Shown here: positions 36,354-45,047 of the stretch, piece after piece
How positions within the stretch are numbered: position 1 is the first letter of the stretch
How the letters are laid out: every line of letters starts with the position of its first letter
Assembly: GCA_002401155.1 (NCBI GenBank)
Contig: NVSG01000008.1
Coordinates: 7,806-70,694, forward strand
Direction of reading: 5' to 3'
DNA: 62,889 bases
Source of the DNA: Hyphomicrobiales bacterium
GTDB lineage: Bacteria; Pseudomonadota; Alphaproteobacteria; Rhizobiales; Rhizobiaceae
Position numbers and translations under genes: made by a program
The notes under the pieces: model-generated
The model's database searches: none
What the model saw: the letters and a program-made list of their open reading frames with translations, nothing else
What the model was told of the DNA's origin: nothing

Positions 36354-37370
36354 TTAGGCGATGGGGAGGGTTAGGTCGGTCGGCAATTCTTCCTTTCGCA
36401 AGTCAATTGTCTCACCTCCGCGTGAATTGGAAATATGTGCCGCGATCAATAGTTTCATTGCCAGCAGCCCATCTTCCCCATTCGGAAAGTTCTCTCCCCT
36501 GAGCAGGCTTTCCAGAACAGCGCGTGTTGGCGCTACTGCGTCAGCTGGGGTGATGGTCCGTGCACCTTTGTCGTAAGGCATGCCGTATTGTGTTGTGGGT
36601 TGGTTGCGATGTTCAGGATGGCGTGCGACATAATACATTGAGCCATCAAGTTCGTCGATAGTAATACGTCCGTTGTGGCAATTATAGGTTACCTGCATTC
36701 CATGGCCCTGATCGGAAGAGCAGTCCATATAGAAGCGCTTTCCAGAAGGGGTTTCAAGTCGAATGCTGCCTGCAACGTCCTTAAATTGAGCGCCACGCGG
36801 GTTTTGAAGGGTATTGTCAGAGAACCAAGCACTGACGAGGACCGGTTCTTCATCTGTCATATAGCGAAACATCTCGAAATAATGCGTTCCGTTCATAGCC
36901 ATGCCGAAATTACCGGCGCTTACAATAACGCTCCCGATCCCGCCAAATTCGGGGGACGCAGCCATATGTTTGGGAATGGTGTATTGTTCCATTGAGCGCA
37001 TTTGGTGATTAACCGCAAGTTCAACACCAGCTGCATGGCAGGTTTTGACCATGTTTTGGCATTCAGCAAGGTTGGTGCCCATAGGCTTTTCGCACAGTAT
37101 TTTTCTAACCCCAGATTTAGCTGCCAGGATCACCAGGTCGTGATGGCTTGGCGCTGTAGTGGCGATGATCAAAAGCTCGGGTTGAATTGTCTCAATCAAT
37201 TTTTCACCGGATACAAATTGATTTTCGGGTGCCACGTCAAACTCTTCGCCTGCCGTTTTGCAGGCTTCCGGGTTCAGATCGCTTATAGCGTCTATTCTGA
37301 GCTCGCATTGACGCAGAACCGTCGCCTGCCGCATCCCCATTCGTCCAAGTCCAATAAGTGCAGTTTTCAT
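36354..37370 (-). CDS. Gfo/Idh/MocA family oxidoreductase, first copy
   Basis: 338 aa from ATG 37370; the longer upstream frame overlaps the neighbouring gene and lacks family similarity. Rossmann start ALIGLGRMGMRQ, then the family motif CEKPMGTNLAEC near residue 93 and the HxxN-type segment NHQMRSMEQ. These enzymes oxidise or reduce sugars and nucleotide sugars with NAD(P). It is last in a five-gene minus-strand operon with a divergent NeuB/SAF protein, a kinase-like protein, a methyltransferase and a GT-B-like protein, so a role in making or trimming an unusual sugar acid is likely. Confidence 0.83.
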   Translation of the reverse strand: MKTALIGLGRMGMRQATVLRQCELRIDAISDLNPEACKTAGEEFDVAPENQFVSGEKLIETIQPELLIIATTAPSHHDLVILAAKSGVRKILCEKPMGTNLAECQNMVKTCHAAGVELAVNHQMRSMEQYTIPKHMAASPEFGGIGSVIVSAGNFGMAMNGTHYFEMFRYMTDEEPVLVSAWFSDNTLQNPRGAQFKDVAGSIRLETPSGKRFYMDCSSDQGHGMQVTYNCHNGRITIDELDGSMYYVARHPEHRNQPTTQYGMPYDKGARTITPADAVAPTRAVLESLLRGENFPNGEDGLLAMKLLIAAHISNSRGGETIDLRKEELPTDLTLPIA

Positions 37371-37432
37371 AAGATGCCTAAGCCTATAAGTGTTAAATCT
37401 AAGTGTTGTGATAATGCTTGTGGGGAGTTCAG

Positions 37433-38419
37433 TCAAACCTGAATTGAACGTATGGCAAGAGCGATAGTCTGTTCCCACCTGTGCCATTTTTCCAAAAGAA
37501 TGTTGAACTTATGCCTTTCGGCCTGCCATACTTGATTTTCAGGTGCTCTTGATAGTTCAAGAATAGCAATGGCGTTGTAGCAGCGACAAAGTCCGACTGT
37601 GACAATGTCAGTTGCCGTTGCGGTAAGGAAGCTTCCTGAAGCTTTTACGTAACTAGAAAGAAAGCCACGTACCTTTTCGTCGCTGAGCTCTGGCAATAAG
37701 CAGAAACGTTCAAGGCTTGCAGAAATATCGACCAGAGGCGAAGAAATTGTATCGACAGCATCTTCAAAATCAATGAAGGCGGCAACCTTTGAACCCTCAT
37801 AAATGACATTTCCACGATGTATGTCATTATGGGCCATCTGATTCGTGCTGCGTGCGAATGCTTCTCCTGCAGCTGTTAACAAGCTACGATAGTCGCTGGC
37901 AAAAGAAACATTTGGTATTAACATCAACCGATCTTCCCAAACTTCAAAAAGATGCCGTTTTTTCTCAGTATCTTTCGGCAAATCCCGCATTCTCATGTGG
38001 AGCAACGCAAGCGATTTTCCTAAGCTTTTTGTGCCGTCAAGACTCCCGTCAAAAAATGCTTGTTCAAGCCACGGATAGACGAAAATACTTAAATCCTCAT
38101 CACGGAGGAACGTACTCCGGTTTAACTTAAGCGAAGCCGCACCTAGTTGATAAAGGCTTGATGACAACGCCGCCGCTTTTGCTTCCTTTGCAGCTTGCTT
38201 ACCTGTCTTTACTTTTGCAAACAACAACCGGCCATCTGCTGTTTTCAATCGGTAGTACCCAGTTTCGACTGGCACAGCGAGGTAGCCAGCTTTTTCAACG
38301 CCGATGACAGAAAGTTCTGTAAAAGCTTTACGCAACCAGCCAGCCGTGACATTCGAAAATCTCAGCGGGCGCGGAGCGATTTCCAGGTGAGCCGGAGCAT
38401 TAAAATTTGATTCACACAT
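37433..38419 (-). CDS. Aminoglycoside-phosphotransferase/choline-kinase-like protein
   Basis: 328 aa. The kinase catalytic loop HNDIHRGNVIY (near residue 204) and the metal-binding segment FIDFEDA (near 222) match the APH/choline kinase superfamily; the N-terminal lobe contains YRLKTADGRLLFAKVKTGKQ, where the lysine would bind ATP. It therefore probably phosphorylates a small alcohol or sugar. It starts eight bases inside the end of the NeuB/SAF gene, a tight translational link, which suggests that it phosphorylates the precursor or product of that enzyme (inference). Confidence 0.72.
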   Translation of the reverse strand: MCESNFNAPAHLEIAPRPLRFSNVTAGWLRKAFTELSVIGVEKAGYLAVPVETGYYRLKTADGRLLFAKVKTGKQAAKEAKAAALSSSLYQLGAASLKLNRSTFLRDEDLSIFVYPWLEQAFFDGSLDGTKSLGKSLALLHMRMRDLPKDTEKKRHLFEVWEDRLMLIPNVSFASDYRSLLTAAGEAFARSTNQMAHNDIHRGNVIYEGSKVAAFIDFEDAVDTISSPLVDISASLERFCLLPELSDEKVRGFLSSYVKASGSFLTATATDIVTVGLCRCYNAIAILELSRAPENQVWQAERHKFNILLEKWHRWEQTIALAIRSIQV

Positions 38420-39461
38420 CGTTGTCTTGTAAAGGTTGTCCGGCAGCTACATGTTTTTTTACCGGCATGCCGATTAGCCTGTCCCAGTGTTCTGAGCCAA
38501 TACCAAGTGGAGGGAAAGCAAATCGAACATTGCTGCGAGTTAGTTTCGTGCCAACTGGAAGATCAACAGCAGCCACCATGCACATGCGATCTGGCGGTAT
38601 TTGGTGGTCTGTCGGTAAAATTCTTTCTCGAGCACCCAAAGACTGATGGAAAAGCTTCATTCTCTCGAGGGCGGGCCCCACTTTTGATATTGGCAATGCG
38701 TGGGCGATATCAATGTCGCTCGTCGTGCCATCAAGGCAGACGCCTTTTTCAATGACGTCGGCATCAAGGGCAGTCGCAACAAGCATCATGTCTGTACCCA
38801 TGTAATGGTCAGAAAGACCATCGTGACAATCATACTCTTCACCGAGGGCAGTCATCATGTTGATGTTAAAATCGTTCACATTTGCAGGCGGGCCTGGCGG
38901 GCTGTGTTCTATGATAAGGGTTGCCGCGCCAGCTAAACGTGCCCAACCGACAGCACGTTTTATTTCCGACATGCTTGATCGACCTGTATCAAGAATCAGC
39001 GGTAAGCCTGCTGAGGCCGCGTCTTGTATTAGTCGCGCATGCGTAATGTTGCTGCTCGGGATTTTTAAAGCTGCCGACTGAAGTTCGAGTGCCAGTTCAA
39101 TACCCGCCTCATCATAAATGCTAAGTATTAAATCAAGATCGCGGTCTCTTGCGTCGGAATAAATTCGTCGAAAAACATCAAGTGCTACCACGTGGCGCTC
39201 AATCACCTGCCGGTAATTCTCTTTTTTGACTCCCTCACCAGGCACGAAATAACCTATATCACCTTCTGGAAGGCAGATTTCTGCATCGTGCAGCAGCGCG
39301 CCTTTCAATGTGGTAACGCCCATGTCTGATAACGCATTGATAAGCTTGTACGCACCGTCAATATCATGTTTAAAATAGACATCAATATCTGGAAGGAACA
39401 GCGGCAACTCGCCAGAACCTATATATTGGGTGCCAATTTTTTGCCTCGCTTTTTTGCTCAC
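38412..39461 (-). CDS. Divergent NeuB-like sialic acid synthase with SAF domain
   Basis: 349 aa: a TIM-barrel NeuB-like domain (about 15-275) and a C-terminal SAF domain (about 285-349). NeuB-like segments: LKIPSSNITHARLIQ, LILDTGRSSMSEI and GLSDHYMGTD, which keeps the metal His of SDH. The second metal site, usually EKHFTLDR, reads EKGVCLDG, so that His is Gly; the N-terminal AEIGVNHNG motif is PDIDVYFKHD. It may condense phosphoenolpyruvate with a different sugar, use another metal geometry, or have another reaction. It overlaps the methyltransferase stop (ATGA) and the kinase start. A canonical NeuB is encoded at 46943. Confidence 0.72.
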   Translation of the reverse strand: MSKKARQKIGTQYIGSGELPLFLPDIDVYFKHDIDGAYKLINALSDMGVTTLKGALLHDAEICLPEGDIGYFVPGEGVKKENYRQVIERHVVALDVFRRIYSDARDRDLDLILSIYDEAGIELALELQSAALKIPSSNITHARLIQDAASAGLPLILDTGRSSMSEIKRAVGWARLAGAATLIIEHSPPGPPANVNDFNINMMTALGEEYDCHDGLSDHYMGTDMMLVATALDADVIEKGVCLDGTTSDIDIAHALPISKVGPALERMKLFHQSLGARERILPTDHQIPPDRMCMVAAVDLPVGTKLTRSNVRFAFPPLGIGSEHWDRLIGMPVKKHVAAGQPLQDNDV

Positions 39462-40183
39462 TTTGTGCCTCCCGATACGGGTGCCAAGGTCAAAGTGAGT
39501 AATTCAAGATTCAACGGCATGATTCCGTTGCGAAATTGGCGTTCACCGCCCTCACTTGGCAAAGTCCACGAACGAATTGGATCTTCCTGTGAATCAAGGT
39601 CGAAGGGGAGTGAGAATTTTTCGAAGGAATAATCGGCAACTTTAGGCTCTCCTGCTAGAAAAGCACCGACGCTTGCTTTTGAAAACAAATTGTAGCCAGG
39701 GTGCCAATCATCTTCGAACCGTTCGGCGTAGCGCCAATGAATCCGAGCATCGACAGGGAAGTCATTGAACAAACCGGTAATTAAAACCTTGCCGTCAGGG
39801 TTTGCAACGCGAATACATTCGCTAAATGAAGGCCGAAAATCGTCGAATATACTATGAGTGCCCGTCAGGAAAACTGCATCGAATGTGTTGGTTTCCAGTG
39901 CCGCCATATTGTTTGCATCGCCATGATGAAGCTTATTCTTAGTGTCCTTGCTACGACCAAATTCAACAAGTTCATGGTCATATTCTAGCCCTTCGCAAGC
40001 AGCGTCAGGAAAGCGGGTTGAGGCGTAGCGCAGAAAATCGCCAGTGGCAGCCCCTACATCGAGAATGCGCGATGGCGCCTTGTCCGCGGTTTCCAGCCTG
40101 TCGCAAAGCCAAACGAACATGTGCTTTGGTTTCGCTGCTTCGGGGCCGGTGTAGACTTCTGTTCTTTTGTAGCCAGATGCCAT
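39458..40183 (-). CDS. Class I SAM-dependent methyltransferase
   Basis: 241 aa from ATG 40183, placed four bases after the upstream stop. The SAM-binding motif I ILDVGAATGDFLRYA lies near residue 40, acidic loop LEYDHELVEFG follows, and post-I/II TFDAVFLTGTHSIF near 100. It resembles sugar or small-molecule methyltransferases in polysaccharide loci. It is embedded in the NeuB/SAF operon with ATGA overlap to the next gene, so it may O-methylate the sugar acid or the growing glycan. The acceptor is unknown. Confidence 0.78.
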   Translation of the reverse strand: MASGYKRTEVYTGPEAAKPKHMFVWLCDRLETADKAPSRILDVGAATGDFLRYASTRFPDAACEGLEYDHELVEFGRSKDTKNKLHHGDANNMAALETNTFDAVFLTGTHSIFDDFRPSFSECIRVANPDGKVLITGLFNDFPVDARIHWRYAERFEDDWHPGYNLFSKASVGAFLAGEPKVADYSFEKFSLPFDLDSQEDPIRSWTLPSEGGERQFRNGIMPLNLELLTLTLAPVSGGTK

Positions 40184-40187
40184 AAAT

Positions 40188-41645
40188 TCAATCCCGTGCT
40201 TTCTTGAAAAGTGATAGAGCAAGCTTGGCAAGGCTCATTTTGTCTGCCGCTTCTTTCTTTAATTTTCTGTGGTTCTGCTTTAATTTTCTGTGACCCTGAA
40301 AAGTCTGCCAAATTCGCTCAAAATTTTGACCGTCCATCATTCCCCATTCTGCACTGCATTTGCTGACGTCTAATGCAGCCAAATGGTAGCTTTCAGGGCT
40401 AGCGAGTATGCCTTTCAGGTTTTCCATAGCGACTTTCAACTGTTTCGTGGTGAAGACTGGCGTTGATTTGTCGTACGTTAGAAAGCCAAACTGATATAGA
40501 TCGTAATTCACAATTGGCTTTTTTGCCATCAGTGCCCAACGGATCGTGCTCGAAAAAACAGGTATAAAGGCGTCTGTCTTGGCAATGAGTTTCAGGAGCC
40601 ATTCATCTGAAACCTCATCGGCCAAATCGGAAACTATCTGTCGTGTGGCATCATCTGTGGCAGGATGCACTGAGACCGTTATGTGTGCCCTTGGATGGGC
40701 TTCCTTACAGCCACTTAGGAGCAGTTCAACTGTTTCCTGATAGGTTTCAAATTCTGCTTTGCGTTCACCATGGTAACTTGGAGGCAGAGCAACGAGAATT
40801 TTTGGGTTATCAGGGTCAATCAGGCTCGCCGTCTCGTAAGCGCGCTTGAGAGCCTCATCTTTGAATATCTCATCATAGACTACATCCGCATAGCAAGAGC
40901 CTGTCATGACACGCTTTTCCGCGGGCACGTTTTCGCGTTGGTAAATATGTTCCATCGCTTCTGATTCTGCAAACATGACGTCAGAAGTGCCCCCATGCAC
41001 GACCCAAGGCTCTGGCAGATCTAAGCCCACCGCAATCCGCGCCAATACAAATTCTGAGGCAAAAAGTGTCAGGTCTCCATGGGCGGAGGGCAATATCCAC
41101 TTGGGAGCATATTTACGCAACGCCGCCCCAATTTTATCTTCTGAAACCAAGTTAAGGCTGTTCTCTTCAGCACGATTTTCGAGATACATTTCATAGTCAT
41201 GCATTTCACCAATACCGAAGGGCATATCTGCGACCAATTTGCCCATGTCTTGCGCTACAGAAATAAGCGCTGAACAGCCACCCGGGCCGTCTTCGCAAAC
41301 AATAACTGTATCAATTTGGCCTTCCAAAAGAAACCTTCTACACGCTGCCTTTTGCCTCAATAGGATGTCACAATAGGTCAAATTGAGCGGCATGCGCTTT
41401 GCGAAATCTATGAAGTTTGATTTTTTGCGTTCGGCTTTGATTTCGTCAGAAGTTGTTGCTTCGCAAAGTTGGGAAAGAATTTCCAAGCGAGTGGATAGAC
41501 GTTCGGCTGACCCATTCAGAGTTTCATTTACGCCTCCGTCATCATTAAATGATAGAAAAAGGAATGTTTCGGATTCAGGCATTCTCCTAGCAAATTCCTC
41601 GAATATGCGAATTTGGGAAACGGAGTAGATACAAAAAACAATCAT
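40188..41645 (-). CDS. GT-B-like polysaccharide biosynthesis protein
   Basis: 485 aa, no membrane helix. The N-terminal half has an alpha/beta pattern (DTVIVCEDGPGGCSALISVA); the C-terminal half contains KILVALPPSYHGERKAEFE and the motif SSTIRWALMAKKPIVNYDLY, shared with the protein at 32160, and the closing SAEWGMMDGQNFERIW. These similarities suggest a family of nonulosonate or capsule-type glycosyltransferases. It is first in the minus-strand operon. The C-terminus carries a 21-bp near-tandem duplication giving HRKLKQN-HRKLKKE, so it ends in a basic amphipathic tail. Confidence 0.65.
   Translation of the reverse strand: MIVFCIYSVSQIRIFEEFARRMPESETFLFLSFNDDGGVNETLNGSAERLSTRLEILSQLCEATTSDEIKAERKKSNFIDFAKRMPLNLTYCDILLRQKAACRRFLLEGQIDTVIVCEDGPGGCSALISVAQDMGKLVADMPFGIGEMHDYEMYLENRAEENSLNLVSEDKIGAALRKYAPKWILPSAHGDLTLFASEFVLARIAVGLDLPEPWVVHGGTSDVMFAESEAMEHIYQRENVPAEKRVMTGSCYADVVYDEIFKDEALKRAYETASLIDPDNPKILVALPPSYHGERKAEFETYQETVELLLSGCKEAHPRAHITVSVHPATDDATRQIVSDLADEVSDEWLLKLIAKTDAFIPVFSSTIRWALMAKKPIVNYDLYQFGFLTYDKSTPVFTTKQLKVAMENLKGILASPESYHLAALDVSKCSAEWGMMDGQNFERIWQTFQGHRKLKQNHRKLKKEAADKMSLAKLALSLFKKARD
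40257..40298. repeat. 21-bp near-perfect tandem duplication
   Basis: CTTTAATTTTCTGTGGTTCTG (40257-40277) is repeated as the next 21 bases with two changes (40278-40298). It is in frame in the minus-strand gene and gives two HRKLK units at the protein C-terminus. Confidence 0.85.
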
Positions 41646-41769
41646 CGATTAAAAACCATAAATTGATAAGAAGGCAATTGACTTGCCAATTGAAGAACCT
41701 TTTAGTTTGCATTATATAGCCATTTATAATGGCTTTACATTCTGCTGCAAGACTCTTTACCTACGATTG

Positions 41770-42897
41770 ATGCGAAATAGAAAAACCATACTTTTTTCAG
41801 CTCGAGATGCTGCTGCTGCTTTATATGCAGCTCCGATTATCGAGACGGCACTTGACGATGTTCGCTTTAGGGTGGTCGTGGTGGCGCAGGAACCAGCTCT
41901 GAATATTATGACAAGGCGGGGGATCAAATGCATAACTATAACGACTTCGCCGGTGGACGATCTACATGGAGCAGAAACTCAAGCGCTGTTGCAAGAAGCT
42001 GAATGCATTTTGAAAAACGAGCGCCCTGATTCAATCGTCGCAGGTCTCTCTTCTCCCGGGCAGGGTGGGATAGATGAAGCCTTGATGCGGATGCGGTCCT
42101 GCAAGGGGTTTTTATTACAAGATTTTTGGGGTGAGTGGAACTGTTTCTTCGACAGAAAACCGGATGTGTTCTTAGTTCTTGATCGTGCAGCTGCCAAACT
42201 CACAATGGCAAGGCACGGCGTGGGTTCTATTGTTGTAGGCTCGCCTCGTCACGCTGAATATGCCGGACTTGATATTGCCAGCATGCGGCAGAATGCGCGC
42301 CTCCGGCTTGGCCTGCTGGGAGGCCCGGTAATAGGTTGGTTTGGCCAAGCACTGCATCATTTGCCCGGATATGCCCAGACTATTACCGCTTGGTCCAGCG
42401 CGATTCGTGATCTTCCTGTCGGGGTTGAGGTCGTCTACAAACCGCACCCTCGAGAAAGTGAGGAAGAGCGGCAAGCGACGCTGGAAATCATCAGGGCGAG
42501 TGTCCCCAAAGTGCATTTTCTGGAAGGTTGGCCGGTTGAAGATGCGCTTGTTGTTTGTGATAGCGTGTGCGCGATCATGTCCAATTGTCTCTACGATGCG
42601 GCTTATCTCAATTTTTATTCAAACGAACCGGTGATAACACCGGTAGCAATACTGCAGTCCGCTTTGCTGTATACACATCTGGTTGACCAAGTCAGCTTTG
42701 AAGTTCTGCCTTACGGCGCGCTTGGTTTGGCAAATGTTGCTCTTCCAGAAAATGATCTTAGCGCGCAACTATTAGCGGCGCTGGGTCCCTCGGATATGCG
42801 TGATTGCTGGCAAGCAGCGAAGAAACATCTTGCTTCGCCGGATCAAGCGATCGATAATGTTCTGAATGCTATCATGGCGCAATTTGACGAGTCATAA
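41770..42897 (+). CDS. Predicted GT-B-fold glycosyltransferase
   Basis: 375 aa from ATG 41770 (MRNRKTILFSARDAAAALYA), chosen because the longer frame adds a segment unlike the family. Features: N-terminal Rossmann-like half with GLSSPGQGGIDEALM, then GPVIGWFGQALHHLPGYAQ, VEVVYKPHPRESEEER and ALVVCDSVCAIMSNCLYDAAYL. The YKPHPRE segment and a late state-dependent C-S-N motif recall CDP-glycerol or sialyl-type GT-B transferases. It is divergent from the GT-B-like gene at 40188, so it may be a separately regulated transferase for the same glycan. Confidence 0.6.
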   Translation: MRNRKTILFSARDAAAALYAAPIIETALDDVRFRVVVVAQEPALNIMTRRGIKCITITTSPVDDLHGAETQALLQEAECILKNERPDSIVAGLSSPGQGGIDEALMRMRSCKGFLLQDFWGEWNCFFDRKPDVFLVLDRAAAKLTMARHGVGSIVVGSPRHAEYAGLDIASMRQNARLRLGLLGGPVIGWFGQALHHLPGYAQTITAWSSAIRDLPVGVEVVYKPHPRESEEERQATLEIIRASVPKVHFLEGWPVEDALVVCDSVCAIMSNCLYDAAYLNFYSNEPVITPVAILQSALLYTHLVDQVSFEVLPYGALGLANVALPENDLSAQLLAALGPSDMRDCWQAAKKHLASPDQAIDNVLNAIMAQFDES

Positions 42898-43215
42898 GTT
42901 CGAAATTCCGCCTCAAGTGTAAAACATCTCCTGCCATGCCGATGCAGTTATTATAGATTGCAAAATTGGTAGAGCCGGACGTGCTCAGAACTCTTCCAGT
43001 CTCACCTCCAGACACGATATGCTTAGTTGTTTGGCATATGTATAGGTCATATGAAGGTTGATGGGCAGGCTAAGCTTTGGGTATCTCAGGGCGTCTCGAT
43101 GGGAACTTGAAAGCTAGAAGCTGCAAGAAGTGGCAATGCAAGGTTCAGTGTGTTCATTTAAAGTTCTGATATTTAACATGGGTGCTTTTTGATGCCATTT
43201 CAGGGTGTGGATATA
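42898..43215. other. Gap without a recognisable gene
   Basis: About 320 bases between convergent genes. No frame has family features, and no clear terminator was found. Confidence 0.5.
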
Positions 43216-43929
43216 TTATTCAGTTTTGGGCCATCCAAAATGATGATGCGCAACAAATGCAGTAATGGCAAAATCCAACGGCGTATCAATATCAAAATTG
43301 CATTCATCCGACATGAGCCAAAAGCCTGTTTTTTCTGTTAAAGCGGGCATTTCCTGTATGATCGGCTCGCGCCGCCAAGCATATATCGAACCGTTAAGTT
43401 CATAGCAAGTAGGAAGGTCCTGGCGGCGTCCAAATCGACCTTTCGCAGACTTGGAAAGAATGATTTTTTTATCCTCTGTTTCCTCGACTAGAGTATAATA
43501 GGGAGAGGCTTTTGCCTCACTCACAGAAACCACATTATTAAGTTCGGGTCGTTCCTCTAGTGTGCGTGCGGCCCCCGGAATATCAGCGGGTGTGCGCAGA
43601 GGGGATGTTGGTTGCAGATCGAACAACATGTCCATTTGCTGCCCAGCTTCATGCTCCGCTGCTTCCAGAGCATGTCGGAGCACAGGTGGTTTGCTAATCG
43701 TGTCTGATGCAAGATGATCAGGACGCTTGATCAGCAAATTGGCCCCGGCTTCGCGCCCGATATCCAGATATCGATCACTGTCACTGGTGATCGCCACGAA
43801 ATCAAAAATGCCGGAAGCGCATGCCTGTTCCACGCTATGGGCTAGCAAAGGCTTGTTAGCGAGAAGCTTTATGTTTTTGTTTGGTAGTCCTTTTGATCCA
43901 GCCCTTGCGGCCACTACGCATATTTTCAT
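43216..43929 (-). CDS. legF: CMP-nonulosonate cytidylyltransferase (LegF/NeuA-like)
   Basis: 237 aa with the acylneuraminate cytidylyltransferase motif ARAGSKGLPNKNIKLL at the start, FDLQPTSPLRTPADI near residue 100 and the metal-binding aspartates in FDIDTPLDF. It would transfer CMP to legionaminic acid or a related nonulosonic acid, the donor for a glycosyltransferase. It is transcribed opposite to its partners neuC, neuD and neuB, and a 150-base divergent promoter region separates it from the oxidoreductase at 44081. The exact nonulosonate cannot be read from sequence. Confidence 0.85.
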   Translation of the reverse strand: MKICVVAARAGSKGLPNKNIKLLANKPLLAHSVEQACASGIFDFVAITSDSDRYLDIGREAGANLLIKRPDHLASDTISKPPVLRHALEAAEHEAGQQMDMLFDLQPTSPLRTPADIPGAARTLEERPELNNVVSVSEAKASPYYTLVEETEDKKIILSKSAKGRFGRRQDLPTCYELNGSIYAWRREPIIQEMPALTEKTGFWLMSDECNFDIDTPLDFAITAFVAHHHFGWPKTE

Positions 43930-44080
43930 CCTATTCTCCTTGTCGACAAATGCCTAATTCGAACCATTTATGAACCATATTGGATTGGAATGCGAGGCCT
44001 CCCCGAACCAGCGATTGACATGGATGAATGCCTGCTTTACGCAATCTGTCTTGAGATCAATGTGATGTGAAAGTAATGTC

Positions 44081-45043
44081 ATGCCAGATGTAGCTGCCTG
44101 TCGTATTGCTTTTGTTGGCGCTGGTGGAATGATTGCCGAGCACGCAAAAGCGTTTGCTGGACTGGAGAATGTTGAGTTTTCCGCAATCTACAATCGTAGC
44201 AGGGGAAAGGCTGAAGAACTCGCTTCCAACCATGGTATTGGTACGGTTTTTGATGACCTGGATACGATGCTTGATACGGTGAAGCCGGATCTGGTGATTA
44301 TGGCCGTGTATGAGCCGGCAATTTTTGAGGTTGCCAACAAAATCCTCAATCGCTCTGTTGCTCTTTTTATGGAAAAACCAATCGGGATGAATCTGGCCGA
44401 AGCGCGCAAGCTGCATGCTCTGGCAAAAGAGAAGGGCAGAAAGGTTTGGGTTGGCCTCAACCGGCGCACACTAGGTTCCACGCAGGCTGCACTGTTTGAT
44501 CTTGCTGAGAATAATGGGCCGCGCTTTATCCATGTGCAGGATCAACAAAGCCTTGATACCGCTCGTGCCATTGGCCACGTGGACGCAGTTGTTGAGAATT
44601 GGATGTATGCCAATTCAATCCATCTTGTTGACTATCTATTGGCTTTCGGTCGTGGTGATGTGAGCAAGGTGAGTGTGCTGCAGTCATGGGATGCTGAAAA
44701 CCCTGGAGTGGTCGTGGCGCATGTTGCGTTTTCTTCCGGTGACACAGGCGTGTATGAAGGGATCTGGAACGGTCCTGGCCCATGGGCTTGCACAGTCTCT
44801 GCTCCGCATCGGCGTTGGGAAATGCGCCCGCTAGAAAAAGCTATTTTCCAGAATGCTGGAGAGCGCAGCCTCAACGACGTTCTGTTGCCTGAAGTTGACA
44901 CTGCTTATAAGCCCGGCTTTCGCCTCCAGGCCGAGAGCGTTCTTGGTGCATTGCGGGGTGAAGTAACAGGTGCAGCTACACTCGATGATGCGTTGAAGAG
45001 CATGGAACTTGTGGCGCAAATTTTTGAGATTGTAGATCGATAG
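44081..45043 (+). CDS. Gfo/Idh/MocA family oxidoreductase, second copy
   Basis: 320 aa. Rossmann start IAFVGAGGMIAEHAKA, the MEKPIGMNLAEAR motif near residue 98 and the HLVDYLLAFGRG segment near 183. Its place ahead of the neuC-neuD-neuB genes recalls the PtmA-type oxidoreductases of legionaminate clusters, although PtmA itself is of another fold, so the role is unclear. It could act on a nucleotide sugar or remove a dead-end product. A four-base gap links it to the next gene. Confidence 0.8.
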   Translation: MPDVAACRIAFVGAGGMIAEHAKAFAGLENVEFSAIYNRSRGKAEELASNHGIGTVFDDLDTMLDTVKPDLVIMAVYEPAIFEVANKILNRSVALFMEKPIGMNLAEARKLHALAKEKGRKVWVGLNRRTLGSTQAALFDLAENNGPRFIHVQDQQSLDTARAIGHVDAVVENWMYANSIHLVDYLLAFGRGDVSKVSVLQSWDAENPGVVVAHVAFSSGDTGVYEGIWNGPGPWACTVSAPHRRWEMRPLEKAIFQNAGERSLNDVLLPEVDTAYKPGFRLQAESVLGALRGEVTGAATLDDALKSMELVAQIFEIVDR

Positions 45044-45047
45044 GATT

